Origin: Knoxdaviesia capensis
Taxonomy: Eukaryota > Ascomycota > Sordariomycetes > Microascales > Gondwanamycetaceae
Reading direction: 5' to 3'
Length of the DNA: 64,000 nucleotides
NCBI GenBank assembly: GCA_001510575.1
Contig: LNGK01000012.1
Span: forward strand, 1,137,996 to 1,201,995
Shown piece by piece: positions 1-11,671 of this stretch. The position numbers and the translations under genes are program-made. The notes beneath the pieces are model-generated. The model worked only from the letters and a program-made list of their open reading frames with translations. It had not been told where the DNA came from and searched no databases. How positions within the stretch are numbered: the first letter of the stretch is position 1; the number at the start of each line of letters is the position of its first letter.

Positions 1-2
1 GG

Positions 3-341
3 GACTCGGAGGGAGACACTTCGGCGGTTGACGGCGAAGAGAGGTCCTCGGTCGAGGAAGCGGCAGCGGCAGCAGCCGCGCGGCGGGTGGTCCGCGGGGT
101 GGGAACCGCGGAGGAAACAGCCGGAGCCATGGTGAAGAAGGAGTCAACTATGAGGGAACGTTCTGCAGAGAAAGGAGCAGGACGGGAAGGGGGGAAAAGA
201 ACAAAAAGGAAAGGAACGGAAACACAACCAGAAAGCACGACTGGAAATAGAGGAAAAACAGAGGAAGAAAAAAAAAGAATGAACGGGGAGGAGAAAGAAA
301 AGAGAAGAAAGAAAAGAGAAGAAAGAGGAGACGAAGCCTAA
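3..341 (+). CDS. Possible 3' end of a gene cut by the window edge
   Basis: The frame beginning at base 3 is open from the window edge to a TAA at 339-341. The first 40 or so codons are acidic and then alanine-rich (a run of seven Ala followed by two Arg), as is common in disordered C-terminal tails of fungal proteins. After about residue 45 it becomes a purine-rich, Lys/Glu/Arg low-complexity stretch, which could equally be 3' UTR read through in an open frame. No domain is recognisable and no function can be given. The true stop could lie earlier if an intron is present. Confidence 0.25.
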   Translation, partial: DSEGDTSAVDGEERSSVEEAAAAAAARRVVRGVGTAEETAGAMVKKESTMRERSAEKGAGREGGKRTKRKGTETQPESTTGNRGKTEEEKKRMNGEEKEKRRKKREERGDEA

Positions 342-3300
342 AAAAAGGAGAAGCGTCTAAGCCAGAAAATACTCGCTCAGCACAGGCAAGCGCGGGGAGG
401 CAGGCACGGATGATTCAGATTTTTTTTTCAATAGTAACAGACGGATAGGGACAGTGAACAAAAATGGCCTTCTTATATACTTATACACTTCCTCACGATC
501 ATGAAACAATCGTCTCTGGGGAATTGGAAGCAATAACAGGAAAAAAACAAAAACAAAAACAAAAAAAAGGGGGGAAGGGGAGGGGAATGCTGGGATGAAG
601 GATGAATGAAGATAGAGCTTTTTTTAGGTTTTGCTATCACTTACACGAACAGCCAAACACACAAATGGAGGGCTTACAGATACAGTAAAGGATACACTGT
701 ACTATCTCCAGATAAGATGAATAAAGAGGGGAGGGGAATAGAGAGGAGGATTAAGATTTTAGAAGAAAGGGAAAAGGAGGAGGAGGGAGAAGATAAATGA
801 AAAGACGGAAGAAGGGGAGACCGGGAGGGCTTAATAAGAAGTCCAGAAGGAGGATGGAAGGAGAACAGGCCACACACGCGAGGAAGGCAGAATAGTGCAA
901 AGCAACGTGGGGGAGCGGATCAATAGCACATTGGAGGTGATTTATAGGGGAATTTGTGTTGGACATTGGACATTCTGCCCTGAGGAGACCTGCCACGACG
1001 AGTAGGTTGGATGCATGAACATATTACTGACTCTCCACGATTTCTAGACTCCACTACCAACGACAAGGCCTGACCTGGTCCTGACTATCCATGGATTTCA
1101 GAGGGGAGGCGAACAGCCGCCACTCAATTAAGGAGATGACCACGACGTCCTGAGGCAAGAAACGCAGGAGAACAGCAAGAAGAAGACCCAGGTACAGGAA
1201 CGAAACAGGCGGGCTCGGAGACGCCTAGCCTGTAGCCACGTTGGAAGTCCAGAAAGGAAAAGGAACAATGCTATGGTGTGCATTAAATGGTACCTCTTCA
1301 GGGGCAAATCACGGAACGCCCAACTTCATCAATTGGCTCTTTTTCTTTTTGGGAATTCCTAGATTTTGTGTCCGTCGTGGTATCCGGCTGAGTTTTTGTT
1401 TTTAGTCGAGTGGACTAGCCTACACCGATGCTCTTGACTATGGTCGCGTTCTAGAAAGAACTACTTTCTCTTTCCCTTTCCCTATGTAGCCTGGATCGAT
1501 AGAGCGGGAGGCTTAGTGGGAACTTAATGGGCCAAATCGTACTCTGCCTTACTCTCGCTATCCGCTGTTGGTATACACGTACTGTAGGCGGTTTGTTCTC
1601 AAGAGAACCGAATTATACCAGGCGTATGATTTGGTCTTAGGAGGGGGTGCGGGCGGGAATTTGGAAGGCGCGGCGGATGGGCGGGAAAGCCAAGAGGCAG
1701 AAGGGAGCAGTAACAAGAGAGCTAAAAAAGATGGGAAGGTTGGGTCGTGGTGGTGGGTGATCGTTTGCTTGACCTGCTCTTTTTTTTTTTGTTGGGAAAA
1801 CCAATACAGAGAAATCTTTAACACTGGATTCAAAATAAAAAGGGTTTGTGCGATGTTGGATTTTCCGGTTTTGACATGTGGGACTGGATTGGGTTTTTTG
1901 CTCCTGCCTGAAAAGACCACCACGACCACCAAAATTAGCTCACCGCCTTCCAACGTTCTGTCCTGTGTTCCGCCTGCACCTTCCTTTTGGCAACCGTTTT
2001 TTGTTTTATTTTAAGCGCGATCAGGTCTGTTCTGTGCATTGACCCAGAATCAACGACACTTCATTCCGTGCGTATCAGAGGAACAGAGTCGCAAGAAAAA
2101 CTGCCAATCTACAGCTACAAAGGACGGACCACTTCATGACCAATTCAAGGGCTCTGATTTGACTGAGCAGGGGACAGAGCCTCTCTTTTCATTTGCGTTC
2201 GTGTCCAAGAAAAGGAACGGAGAAAAAAAAGAGAAAGTGAAGCGTAACACGGCCATTTTAGGCGGATCCTGACAGCAAACGCCGGGGGGGGCTGGAATGG
2301 ACAGCAGCCCCGTGTTGGGTGAACAGCGTATCAGAAAGAAAAAGGCTTGGGAGGAGGGCTTTTATCCACTTGTCCTGCATGCCTGTCTCCACGTTTTTTT
2401 TCTTGGGGTGGTCTGGTCTAGGCAGGTTTTCTGATATCGGGTCGTGGGCTCTCTGTGGTTGACGCTATCAATACGAAGCTGGGCTGTTCAACAAAGCCTG
2501 GGAGGAGCAACAAAAAAACAAGAGAGGATTTGATGAGAGTCTTCCGATCGCTTGTGACAATCGTATGTCATGTTGGAGATGTCGCTGGGAACATCGTTCG
2601 ACAGTGGTTGCGGATGTGGGAAGGGCAACTGGTGCCGTCTGTGTGTGAAGATGGTGGTGTTGTTGGCTGTGTATCTGGTTGTTGCGTTCACCGCCATTTT
2701 ACGTGTGCTTGGTATAGGTACCTCCAGTGAGCGTTTGAAGAAGGAGCTAAAAGGGAACTGAAGACTGTAAGCCCTGATTCTCTCGGACGGGCGGGGAAAG
2801 AGCATGGAAGAGGGAGCTTGGACACGGCGGGTGCGGCTTTTGCGCTCCACTGGCTGGAGATCGCCATCGAAGCCACCGTGATGAGCCAGCCACCAGTTCA
2901 CCACGGATGGTATTTACTGTTACTGGCAGTTCAACGGGGGAAACCGACCTCTTCCACTGAAGAGCACACAATCCGGCGACCGGATCTCTGGAAATACAGC
3001 GAGCAGAACAACGAAAGACGCCTGAAAGCCACTATCTAGCCGGAATCGAGAAAACCGAGACGGAAAAAAAAGCATGTGCTTGGCCTCCCCCTCCCAATCC
3101 TCAACAAAAATAAATAGCTTAATTTTTCTTCTTTTTTACCCGTTACTTGATAATCCTCTTTTTTTCCCCGTTGGGGGGCGTTCCCCTGGCCCCAGAAGCA
3201 ACTTTAGTCAGAATCTTAAGGTACACTGTGTAGTGTTCAGTTTAAGGTTTTTGCGTGTGTGTGTGTGTGCCATGCAGAGCGGCTTTTTTTTTTTTTTTTA

Positions 3301-3593
3301 GCACCAGTGGGTGGTGGTGGTTGTATTTCTTGGGTCCGACCGAAGATCCAAAGGCTTTTTATTGTATTTTTCTTCCCCAACAAAGCAGGTTTGCAGACCA
3401 CGCCCCCCTGCCATGCCCGCTAAGGAAAGCGTGCCAGGGCGGATCCGAAGGGAGGGGAGGGCAGAGAGGTTGAAAAAATAGTGACACTCTATCGGACATA
3501 TGGGACAGCACGTATTTCTTCCTTGCCCTACACTTATACGTGTGCCGACCTATACCCAACCTGGCACAGACAGACCACGGTGGTGGTGTAGGC

Positions 3594-3617
3594 TGTACTG
3601 TACAGTACTGTACAGTA
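3594..3617. repeat. Palindromic GTAC-rich element, copy 1
   Basis: A perfect 14-nt palindrome (GTACTGTACAGTAC, 3595-3608) is continued by a second overlapping TGTACA centre, giving a 10-nt periodicity. A 20-nt core (3594-3613) recurs exactly at 57815-57834. Function unknown. Confidence 0.6.
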
Positions 3618-3761
3618 TATTCTGGCGAACACAGCCCAACATGCGGAAAGTTGGTGTGTGTCGCTGTCTCTCGCGCGTGTTTCGTGCCGAGGATCAAGAC
3701 TTGAAATCGGAACGGAAATGTGAGATGGTCTATGCATGTCGGGTGCTTTTGGCTTGTGATC

Positions 3762-3779
3762 GTGTGTGTGTGTGTGTGT
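3762..3779. repeat. (GT)9 microsatellite
   Basis: Nine uninterrupted GT units in intergenic DNA. Confidence 0.9.
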
Positions 3780-5077
3780 CAGTGCCGATATCCTCGCTTC
3801 TTCGCCGGACGCCGGCCTGGACTGGCACGCGCGGCACACTGATAAAGTCCAGTCTTCGTCCGAGTGTGTGGGCGTTCCCACCGTTCACACCGCTCGCAGG
3901 CTCTGAGATATCGGCGGACAAACAACACGGCCATCCTTGGGGGGAAGTTTTCCCTCTCTTTCATTTCCTTGTTGGATCTTTTCGGGGTTGGCTCTCGGCT
4001 GGTCCGGGGAAGGGGAGGACGGGAGGGAAAAAAGGGGGGATATCGACTAGCAGTCAATCCTTCCATAACCGATCCTCCGCAGGTCACCCCGTTCACCCGA
4101 GTTCCAAATTGTTGCTTGTCTCGTTGGTCTGGGGACAATGTCTTGTTGGCTGTTTTGTGTGCTGGCGGTGATAGTGGGGTTCGGGGGGTTTTTGAGTAAG
4201 GGTGGGTGGGAGGGAGGTACCGGGTGCTGGCCTTGGTCGTCCAACACGCTGTCCGATGCTGTATGGCCGTGTGTCTCTGTTTGTAGCGTACGAGATGCCC
4301 GACTCTCGGTGGGACCCCGTGGGAACCCGGATACCGGGCTGTCGTTTATCCCCTCTTCCGTACCGTACCTGGCCGGGAGCGTCATGGTTCGCGTTGGCGG
4401 TCTACACGTCGCTGTACCGCTGATATGTGTGTTTGTATGTATCGGCTCATATCTCCTCGATAATCTACACACTGAATGGGTGCCGGAGATGCTGGTGGAT
4501 ACAGCCGGAAACGGGTTGCTCTGGCGTCTTAACTAGGTGCAGTCACGATGAGGGCATAACTCCCGGTGCATCCATCTCGGGAGAGATCTCGTGCAATGTA
4601 GGACCCGTCCACCCGCCCACACTTACCGCTCCGCTCCGGGCGTGTGTCTCGGCCGAGACAAAGAAAGCTTTTTATGAGAGGAAAGTTCAGATGACCGCGG
4701 CCACACTCGTCACCATCTAACTCATCTATAGCACACGGATAGCTGTTGAATGGACTCACGACATGAAGAAACAACTCATTTTTTGCATTGGACTTTTGAA
4801 CTCTCAAAAAAGCCACGGTAACGACTATGGAAGCAATGTGAAAGCAAAACGAAAACGCGAAGGAAAAGTAAAACTACCTGAACCAGACCTGGAGAATGGG
4901 AGAAAGGAAAAAGGGAAAAGATCGAGGAAATCTGATGGAATGAAACATATGATGGCCTCGGGAAAGGAAGAGTGAGTGAGGGTGACCATCAACTGGGAGA
5001 GACAAGGAGGGGGATATGGGGGGAAGACTAAAGAAAAAAAAGAAAAAAAGAGTTTCTAATCTAGAGCTACCCCGATT

Positions 5078-7567
5078 TTACGCGACGATCTCCTCCGACT
5101 CCTCCAGCACATCCTCCATGATCTCCTCCACCACCTTCTCGCTCAGATCGCTGTCGGCAAGCCCCAGCTCAGCCGTCTTGCGCTCCAGCAGCTCGGCCAC
5201 CGGATCGATAGGCAGGCCCCGGTCCACACGCTCGCCGTTGGCCTCAGCCTCCACCTCCGCGCGCCACGCGAACCACTCCGACAGCATCTGCCGCCGCGCC
5301 TCGACCACCGCCTTGTCGGCCGACGCGCCGCGGTCGGCGTCCTCCTGCTCGAACACCCGCGAGTACTCGCGCAGGTTCTTGCGGATCTGCTTCTGCTCCT
5401 CTTTGCTGAGCAGCGACGCCGGGCGCGGCCGCCACAGGAATTGCTTGAACTTCTCCATGTGCTCCTCGCGGAGGAGCTCGCCACGGAAGTCGTAGATGTG
5501 GAAGCCGAATTCGGACTGTTGGTTGAGGTTGAATGTTAGCATTGCACGGTTTGAAAACTGTGTGTCAAGGGAAACCAAAAAAAGAAAGAAAAAAAGGTAC
5601 TTACGACTGCCTTCCACTGCGACACCCACGACGCCACAAAGCGGCCCGAGGGATCCCAGTCCACATCGGTAAGACCGTAATGGTCGGCCGTGCTCATCAA
5701 CTGCAGGTTCGCCGTCAGGTCCTTCTCAGCAGCAGGCTTCTCGCCCTCAAAGTCCAGGTCGTAGAAATCCAGATCCGAGCTCTGCGGGTTGCGCACCGTG
5801 GCCACCACCACGAACCGGCCGCGCGGCGACCAGTAGATGGCGTTGCTGTTCTTCTTCTCCAGTGTCCGCAGGTGCTTGAAGTTGCCGACGGTGGGTCCCT
5901 TGGCCTTCTCCGGGCAGAAGAACGCCACCGCCGTCTTGGGCGGCACGCCGGTCGGGCCGGCCGGCTCCGAGGTGGTAATGATGATGAACCGGTCGCCCTT
6001 GGGCTCCCAGGCAAAGTTGATCACCGTATCCTTGATGGTGTCGACCACCTCGACCGGTACTCCCTTCTCCTTGACACGGAAGATCTCCAGAGTGGCCTCC
6101 TGGAACTTCTTCGACTTGGAGTGACGGTCAACCTTGACGCAAAGGTAGGCGCCCTCCGACTGCCAGTGCAGCTTAGTGTCGGTCACGTTGAACAGCGGCA
6201 GCTGACGCACAATCTCTTTGGAGGGAATGCTCATCAACGCGACCTTGGCCGGGGTGCTGCCCATTTCCGGAGTCCAGAAGCACAGCAGTTGCTCGTAGGT
6301 CTTAACACCCTCACGCTGAACGGTGGCGGGCGACCACTCAAAGTCCATCACTCCATCAATTTTGATCGCCGACCTGTCCAGAAGGTTCATCGAGGGCAGG
6401 TCGTACACGTAAATCGCCTGGCCCTGGCCCAACCGAGCCACGTACTTGTCGTCGGCCGACCATTTGAACACAGGCCACGGGAACTTGCGCGGCATCTGCT
6501 GTTGGCCCTTGCCGGGAGGACCAAGGGGCTCCTCGCCAGGAACGTCCAGGCTGGCAAACGAACGTATGGGTTTCGCGGTCTCAATATCCCAGATGACAAA
6601 GTTTTTGCCATGGTCGTCCAGAGTCAAGGCGGGGTGGTTCTCGGCAACCTCGATGGGGCGGACCGAGAAGGTGACCATGTACTTTTCGGTGGGCGAAAAT
6701 GCAAGCATGGTAACGTTCGGGTGGGGGAAACGGTGAAGGCGGTTCCACGACGCTCCACCCCACAGCTGCACACCCGGTTGGTGCACCGAAGTCAGGTACG
6801 TTCCCAGGGGAGACCACTGCACAAAGCTGTCGGTCCAGCCTACGCGGTCAACAATGTTCTCCGCAGGGTCCTTCTCGTTGTTCCAGAACACTCCGACGTG
6901 GTCGCCGTGAGAGAGCACAAACTGATCGCGGCCACGGCCGCTGGGGTCGCTGAGGAACGACCGGAGGTGCTCCTGCTGCTCAAACGGAGGCAGCTCGGGG
7001 GCGACGTACTGGTCGCTTATCCGACCCTCACGACCGTAGCGGTCAATGTCTGTCAGCTTGTTAACGCGGAGAATGTGCTTGCGATCGAGATGGACCGTGT
7101 CGAGCTGTCTGATGGCGTTGGCAGCCTCTTGGGGGTTTTCGTATTCGGCGAAGGCGAATCTGGTAGCGACAAGTCAAACGTTAGTTTCTGTCTCGGGGTA
7201 CCTTGGGGGGAAAAGGGCAGCAATATCCCGCTACCCGCAAATGGAAGCGTTCTATCATCTCCCCCAAACACAACAACCATCTGGATGCTTACCTCAGAGA
7301 AATACCATCCTCGCCCATGGGCATGAAGATCGAATCCTCTCGCACAGTTCCGGCGGTGTTCATCTTCTTCAACAAGAACTTGACGAGCTTGGGCTTCTGC
7401 TCCTCGTTGACAGGGGGAAGGCCATCAACGACCACGAAGCTATCGTAGCCCTGCTCGAGCTGGACCTCGAATCTCTCGCGGAGATCGGAAATATCAATAT
7501 CATCCTCATCGAACTCCTCTTCGTCCAGGTCCGCCTCGCGGAGGGTATCAAACGACGGGGGCGCCAT
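5078..7567 (-). CDS. PRT1: Eukaryotic translation initiation factor 3 subunit B
   Basis: Scaffold subunit of eIF3, which binds the 40S ribosome and helps recruit Met-tRNAi and mRNA in the cytosol. Three exons: 7293-7567, 5605-7159 and 5078-5515, joined at GT/AG introns of 133 and 89 nt; the second intron has a GCTAAC branch-like site about 25 nt before its acceptor. The product is 755 residues, the usual family size. Residues 1-30 are very acidic. An RRM lies at about 41-125 and carries the eIF3a-contacting non-canonical fold of this family. It is followed by a WD-type beta-propeller (roughly 150-620) and a charged helical C-terminus (about 640-755) typical of the eIF3g/i-binding tail. The start is the ATG at 7567, in good context (ATC before ATG). 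It is divergent from CCT2. The symbol follows yeast PRT1. Identification is firm; the exact acceptor of intron 2 is slightly less certain. Confidence 0.95.
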
Positions 7568-8584
7568 GATGGCAATTCTCGATGATTGCGGCCGTGACTG
7601 CTACGTAGTCTCGGCTCGGGGCGAATATCTTCGGGTTCGATCGGGAATCGATGGCGGTAGACGGGATAGATAGTGAATGAATATGCGCGGGGCACAAGGA
7701 TTTCGATTGGTGCAGGGTCGCTGAAGGTGGTGAGACACTGCTGGATTTCGGAGGTTCAACGGAGGAGGGTTTGTCCAGAAGAAAAAGAATCCGAACGTGC
7801 AGTGGAGAAGAAAACACCGTTCGATGATAAGAGGAGAGAAAAATCGGTGTGGAGGTTGAAAACTTGGTGTGATTTGGAGATCAACAACAACAATTATCAC
7901 GAAGTTGACGGAGGAATTTTGGGGGGGTTATTTTTTTGCTATGGCCCACTACTCTGGACTGGACAGCTACTAACTTTGTTACTGAAGATACACACACAAA
8001 TAGCACACAAAAACCGTGATTGGGTGGTAAGGTGCTGAACATCTGTTTGCTATTTTATTTTTTCACGCCCAGTAAAAAAAAAAGATTGAAAAAAAAAAGC
8101 TTGTGGGCGGGGTGGTTTTCTTATGTCAGCACATTTATGGCCTTAGGGCCCCCGGCTGTGGCGTACAGTTCGCGACACTGTCTGCACTGGGGCTGATTGC
8201 ACTGTGAAGGGTTGGCGGGGTTGTGCGCTTAAAAGTCGGCTCATCTGCAAATCATCTGGAACTATCCATAGGTTTTGGCTTCCCTCCCAAATTTGCTGCA
8301 AGGAAGGAAGGCGGGGAGTTTAGAGAAGAAGCTTCACATATGATTTTTATGGCTGGTGATATTTCCCCTTACTTTCAGGCAGCCGAAATTTTATATGGAA
8401 TTTGTCACGCCCGCAAAATCGACGACGACAACTCTTTGATCTTCCCTGTTTTTCCCCTTCTTCTAGAACTTTTACTCTCACCTAGAATCTTTTGCATTTT
8501 CTTCAACCGGCATCATCTTTCGGTCTTCGGCCTGAGTTGTGTTTGAATTGATAATCCATCACCACATAGTCACATTCGCCCACC
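7568..8584. promoter_or_regulatory. Divergent promoter region of eIF3b and CCT2
   Basis: About 1 kb separates the two start codons, so both promoters and 5' UTRs must lie here. It contains poly-T/poly-A runs (around 7930 and 8070-8100) and no convincing ORF. Sharing by two growth-linked housekeeping genes suggests possible co-regulation; that is inference from position only. Confidence 0.6.
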
Positions 8585-10411
8585 ATGGTTCGTTTATACC
8601 CCCCATACTCACCGTTTCTGGCGAGGAACATAAAGGGGAAAAAGCCCCAATTGAACTTCTTAGGGGATCTTATGTTCGGCTAACTAACATCTACCACCGT
8701 TTGCTTCTTCCCCAGGCTTCGTTTAGTCCTACACAGATCTTCGGCGAGGGAACCACAGAGGAGAAGGGCGAGAATGCGCGGTTGTCGGCGTTTGTTGGCG
8801 CCATTGCCGTTGGCGACTTGGTGAAGAGCACACTGGGACCCAAGGGGATGGACAAGATTCTGCAATCAGCGTATGTTCCAACTCCAGCCCGTGCCGGATG
8901 AAGACCCCTTCATCGTGGAGTCAGGTTATCAGGCTTCGCTAACTAACACCCGCCTGACCCCCCTCTCTCTGTCTAGATCGACCGGTGAAATCATGGTCAC
9001 GAACGACGGAGCCACTATCTTGAAAGCCATTGCCCTCGACAACGCCGCTGCGAAAGTTCTGGTCAACATCTCCAAAGTGCAAGACGATGAAGTCGGTGAC
9101 GGCACCACCTCCGTCGCCGTTCTCGCCGCCGAACTGCTCCGTGAGGCCGAGAAGCTTGTCGACAAGAAGATCCACCCGCAGACCATCATCGAAGGTTACA
9201 GAATAGCTAGTCAAGCCGCTCTCAAGGCGCTGGAGGAGTCGGCCGTCGACCACAGCAAAGACCCCAAGGCCTTCCGCAACGACCTCCTCGCCATTGCCCG
9301 CACTACCCTCTCGTCCAAGGTCCTCGCCCAGGACCGTGACCACTTCTCGCGCCTCGCTGTTGATGCCGTCCTGCGGCTCAAGCAGTCGGGAGATCTCAGC
9401 CACATCCAGATCATCAAGAAGGCCGGTGGCAAGCTGAGCGACTCGTATCTCGACGAGGGCTTCATTCTTGACAAGAAGATTGGTGTCAACCAGCCCAAGC
9501 GGCTAGAAAAGGCCAAGATCCTGGTCGCCAACACCTCCATGGACACTGACAAGATCAAGATCTTCGGCGCCCGCGTCAAGGTCACCTCGACCGGCAAGCT
9601 AGCCGAGCTCGAGAAGGCCGAGAAGGACAAGATGAAGGCCAAGGTCGAGAAGATCAAGGCTCACGGCATCAACTGCTTCATCAACCGCCAGCTGATCTAC
9701 AACTGGCCCGAGCAGCTGTTCACCGATGCCGGCATCATGTCGATCGAGCACGCCGACTTTGACGGTATCGAGCGGCTGGCGCTGGTGACCGGCGGTGAGA
9801 TTGCCTCGACGTTCGACCACCCTGAACAGGTCAAGCTAGGCCAGTGCGACCTGATCGAGGAGATTATCATTGGTGAGGACACCCTGATCAAGTTCTCCGG
9901 TGTTGCCGCCGGCGAGGCTTGCACTGTTGTCCTGCGCGGTGCCACCCACCAGCTGCTGGACGAGGCTGAGCGGTCGCTGCACGACGCGCTGGCCGTGCTC
10001 TCGCAGACTGTTAAGGAGCCGCGCACCACGCTGGGCGGCGGCTGCGCCGAGATGCTGATGGCTAAGGCTGTCGAGGCCGCGGCTACGCGCGTCGAGGGCA
10101 AGCGCCAGATGGCGGTGGCCAGCTTTGCGGTGGCGCTGCGCCAGCTGCCGACCATCCTGGCGGACAACGCCGGTCTGGACTCGGGCGAGTTGCTGTCGCG
10201 GCTCCGCAAGGCCATGTACGACGGCATGACCTCGTACGGCCTGGACCTGATGACGCCCGGCGGCGGCATCGCCGACATGCGGGATCTGGGCGTCGTGGAG
10301 AGCTACAAGCTGAAAAAGGCGGTCGTGTCGTCGGCCAGCGAGGCTGCTGAGCTTCTCCTCCGGGTTGACGATATCATTCGCGCGGCTCCGAGAGCGCGTG
10401 AACGGCATTAG
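8585..10411 (+). CDS. CCT2: T-complex protein 1 subunit beta (CCT2)
   Basis: Beta subunit of the cytosolic TRiC/CCT group II chaperonin, which folds actin, tubulin and WD-repeat proteins using ATP. The gene model has three coding exons: 8585-8587 (the ATG alone), 8716-8870 and 8977-10411, giving 530 residues, the normal CCT2 length. After splicing the N-terminus reads MASFSPTQIF, the form expected for fungal CCT2, followed by the LGPKGMDK nucleotide-binding motif and GDGTTS, both conserved in chaperonins. A GGGCAEM motif lies in the later equatorial segment, and the protein ends in a charged AAPRARERH tail. Intron 1 (8588-8715) carries a GCTAACTAAC branch-like site; intron 2 (8871-8976) also has GCTAACTAAC. 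The family is certain; the single-codon first exon rests on reading frame and splice sites and would need RNA evidence. Confidence 0.95.
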
Positions 10412-10576
10412 ATAGTGATGTGAGGGGGTGGAAAGGGTTCTCTCCCTCTCGAGGACCCCTTTTCTTGCCGGCTTTGGTTTCCTGGTAGTTTTTATCGACT
10501 CTGTAATATACCCACGAAAACCTTGGAAGAAAAAAGCATAAAATCAGATCTCCAGTGTGTGTGAGGCTGGGAAAAG

Positions 10577-10587
10577 AATAAAATAAA
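10577..10587 (+). terminator. Overlapping AATAAA polyadenylation-type signals
   Basis: Two overlapping AATAAA hexamers about 165 nt after the CCT2 stop codon. They fit a eukaryotic 3'-end positioning element; actual cleavage position is unknown. Confidence 0.4.
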
Positions 10588-11167
10588 GCATTGAATCATG
10601 GCACCTTACGCCTACCCCTTTGGTAATCCTTGATGGGATATATCGCACCCATTTCTAAGGCTCAGTCTAAACATCTGCGTGAGCTCTTCGGGAGATGGAT
10701 ATATATATCATCATGGTGTATGTGAGCATCTTCCCACTCCATGAGAAACGGATCAAATGAATAAGACAGTAACCAGCGATATATTTCTTCAAATAAACGT
10801 ACTCCTCATATATAAAAGCTATAAAAAAAACCAAAGGTCGTATTCATGTATATTCAATGCTCCCTCGTCACACTCTTATCCCCCGATATCGCCGCACAAA
10901 CATTCCAACGTGCGGTTTTCATTTTGTCTATGAAAAAAAGTGTGTGTATACTCCATGCTGTAAAAGAAGAAAAAGGTCTTTGCCGAAGTTCCACCAGAAG
11001 TGCAAAATATATAGTCAAAAAAGAAGAAGAAACGGGCCATTGGTGATTTCCGTGGCGAGAGAATCACTTGATTACCCCCCAAGGAATTCATAGGGGGAGA
11101 ACAAACGTGGCCCTAGAAGATAGTTCCGTGAATAGTAGGAAGCAAGGTCTTGAAGAGAGAAAAAAAA

Positions 11168-11203
11168 AGAAGAAGAAGAAGAAGAAGAAGAAGAAGAAGA
11201 AAA
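11168..11203. repeat. (AAG)n microsatellite
   Basis: About twelve tandem AAG units preceded by a poly-A run, in the convergent intergenic region. Prone to length variation. Confidence 0.9.
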
Positions 11204-11671
11204 GGGCCACTCCACCAGCCATACCCATATGCATGTACATCTTTCCCGTTAGCACACGCTCCCGTGCCGGTCGCAGAGTGAGACTTTGATCCGGGAGCAT
11301 GCAGAGGATACAGGAAAGGCCAGTGCAGCAGCGAGTGGTTGGGCAGAAGGCAAAAGAAGAAGAAAAAACACATTAAGAGGCCAGGAAGACAAATGAATGG
11401 CTTCCGAAAAAGAAGAATGAGACAAGAACAAGCGAGTGTATCGTAACACCGACAGAGAATGTGTTTTTGATGGGGGGAGAGGGGCAGGAAAACCGAGGTC
11501 GCTGTGCAGGCTAGGTTTCGGTAACCAGGGCGAAGGATTAGACATTGCAAAGAGATGTCAGGATATGGTGCCCAGAAAGGTGGTATGTTGAGAGTATATA
11601 TGTACGAGCCAACCCAACCGGAGTCTCAAAAGACCTGGAGACAGAAAGTAAAACGGGCAACGCAAGGAACA

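Larger units (their letters stand above)
342..5077. other. Intergenic stretch, no recognisable gene
   Basis: About 4.7 kb between the left-edge frame and the 3' end of eIF3b. Several frames of 60-220 codons are open on both strands (for example 1568-2014 and 3500-4171), but they overlap each other, lack recognisable motifs and look like chance. Visible sequence features are poly-T and poly-A runs, a TG tract near 3255, the GT tract at 3762-3779 and a palindromic GTAC-rich element at 3594-3617. It may hold long untranslated regions or a noncoding transcript; nothing in the sequence decides this. Confidence 0.6.
10412..11671. other. Convergent intergenic region between CCT2 and the TBC gene
   Basis: About 1.26 kb between two 3' ends. 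It contains the CCT2 polyadenylation-type AATAAA signals, AT-rich stretches at 10690-10830 and a long AAG microsatellite. No ORF with recognisable features. Confidence 0.65.

Noticed and set aside
3500..4171. 223-codon open frame on plus
   Set aside because: Overlapped by several open frames on both strands, rich in odd codons and Cys/Trp, no motif; probably chance.
5533..7326. 597-codon open frame on plus, opposite eIF3b exon 2
   Set aside because: It is the antisense shadow of a long coding exon with biased codons. It runs across the eIF3b intron boundary and has no recognisable domain.
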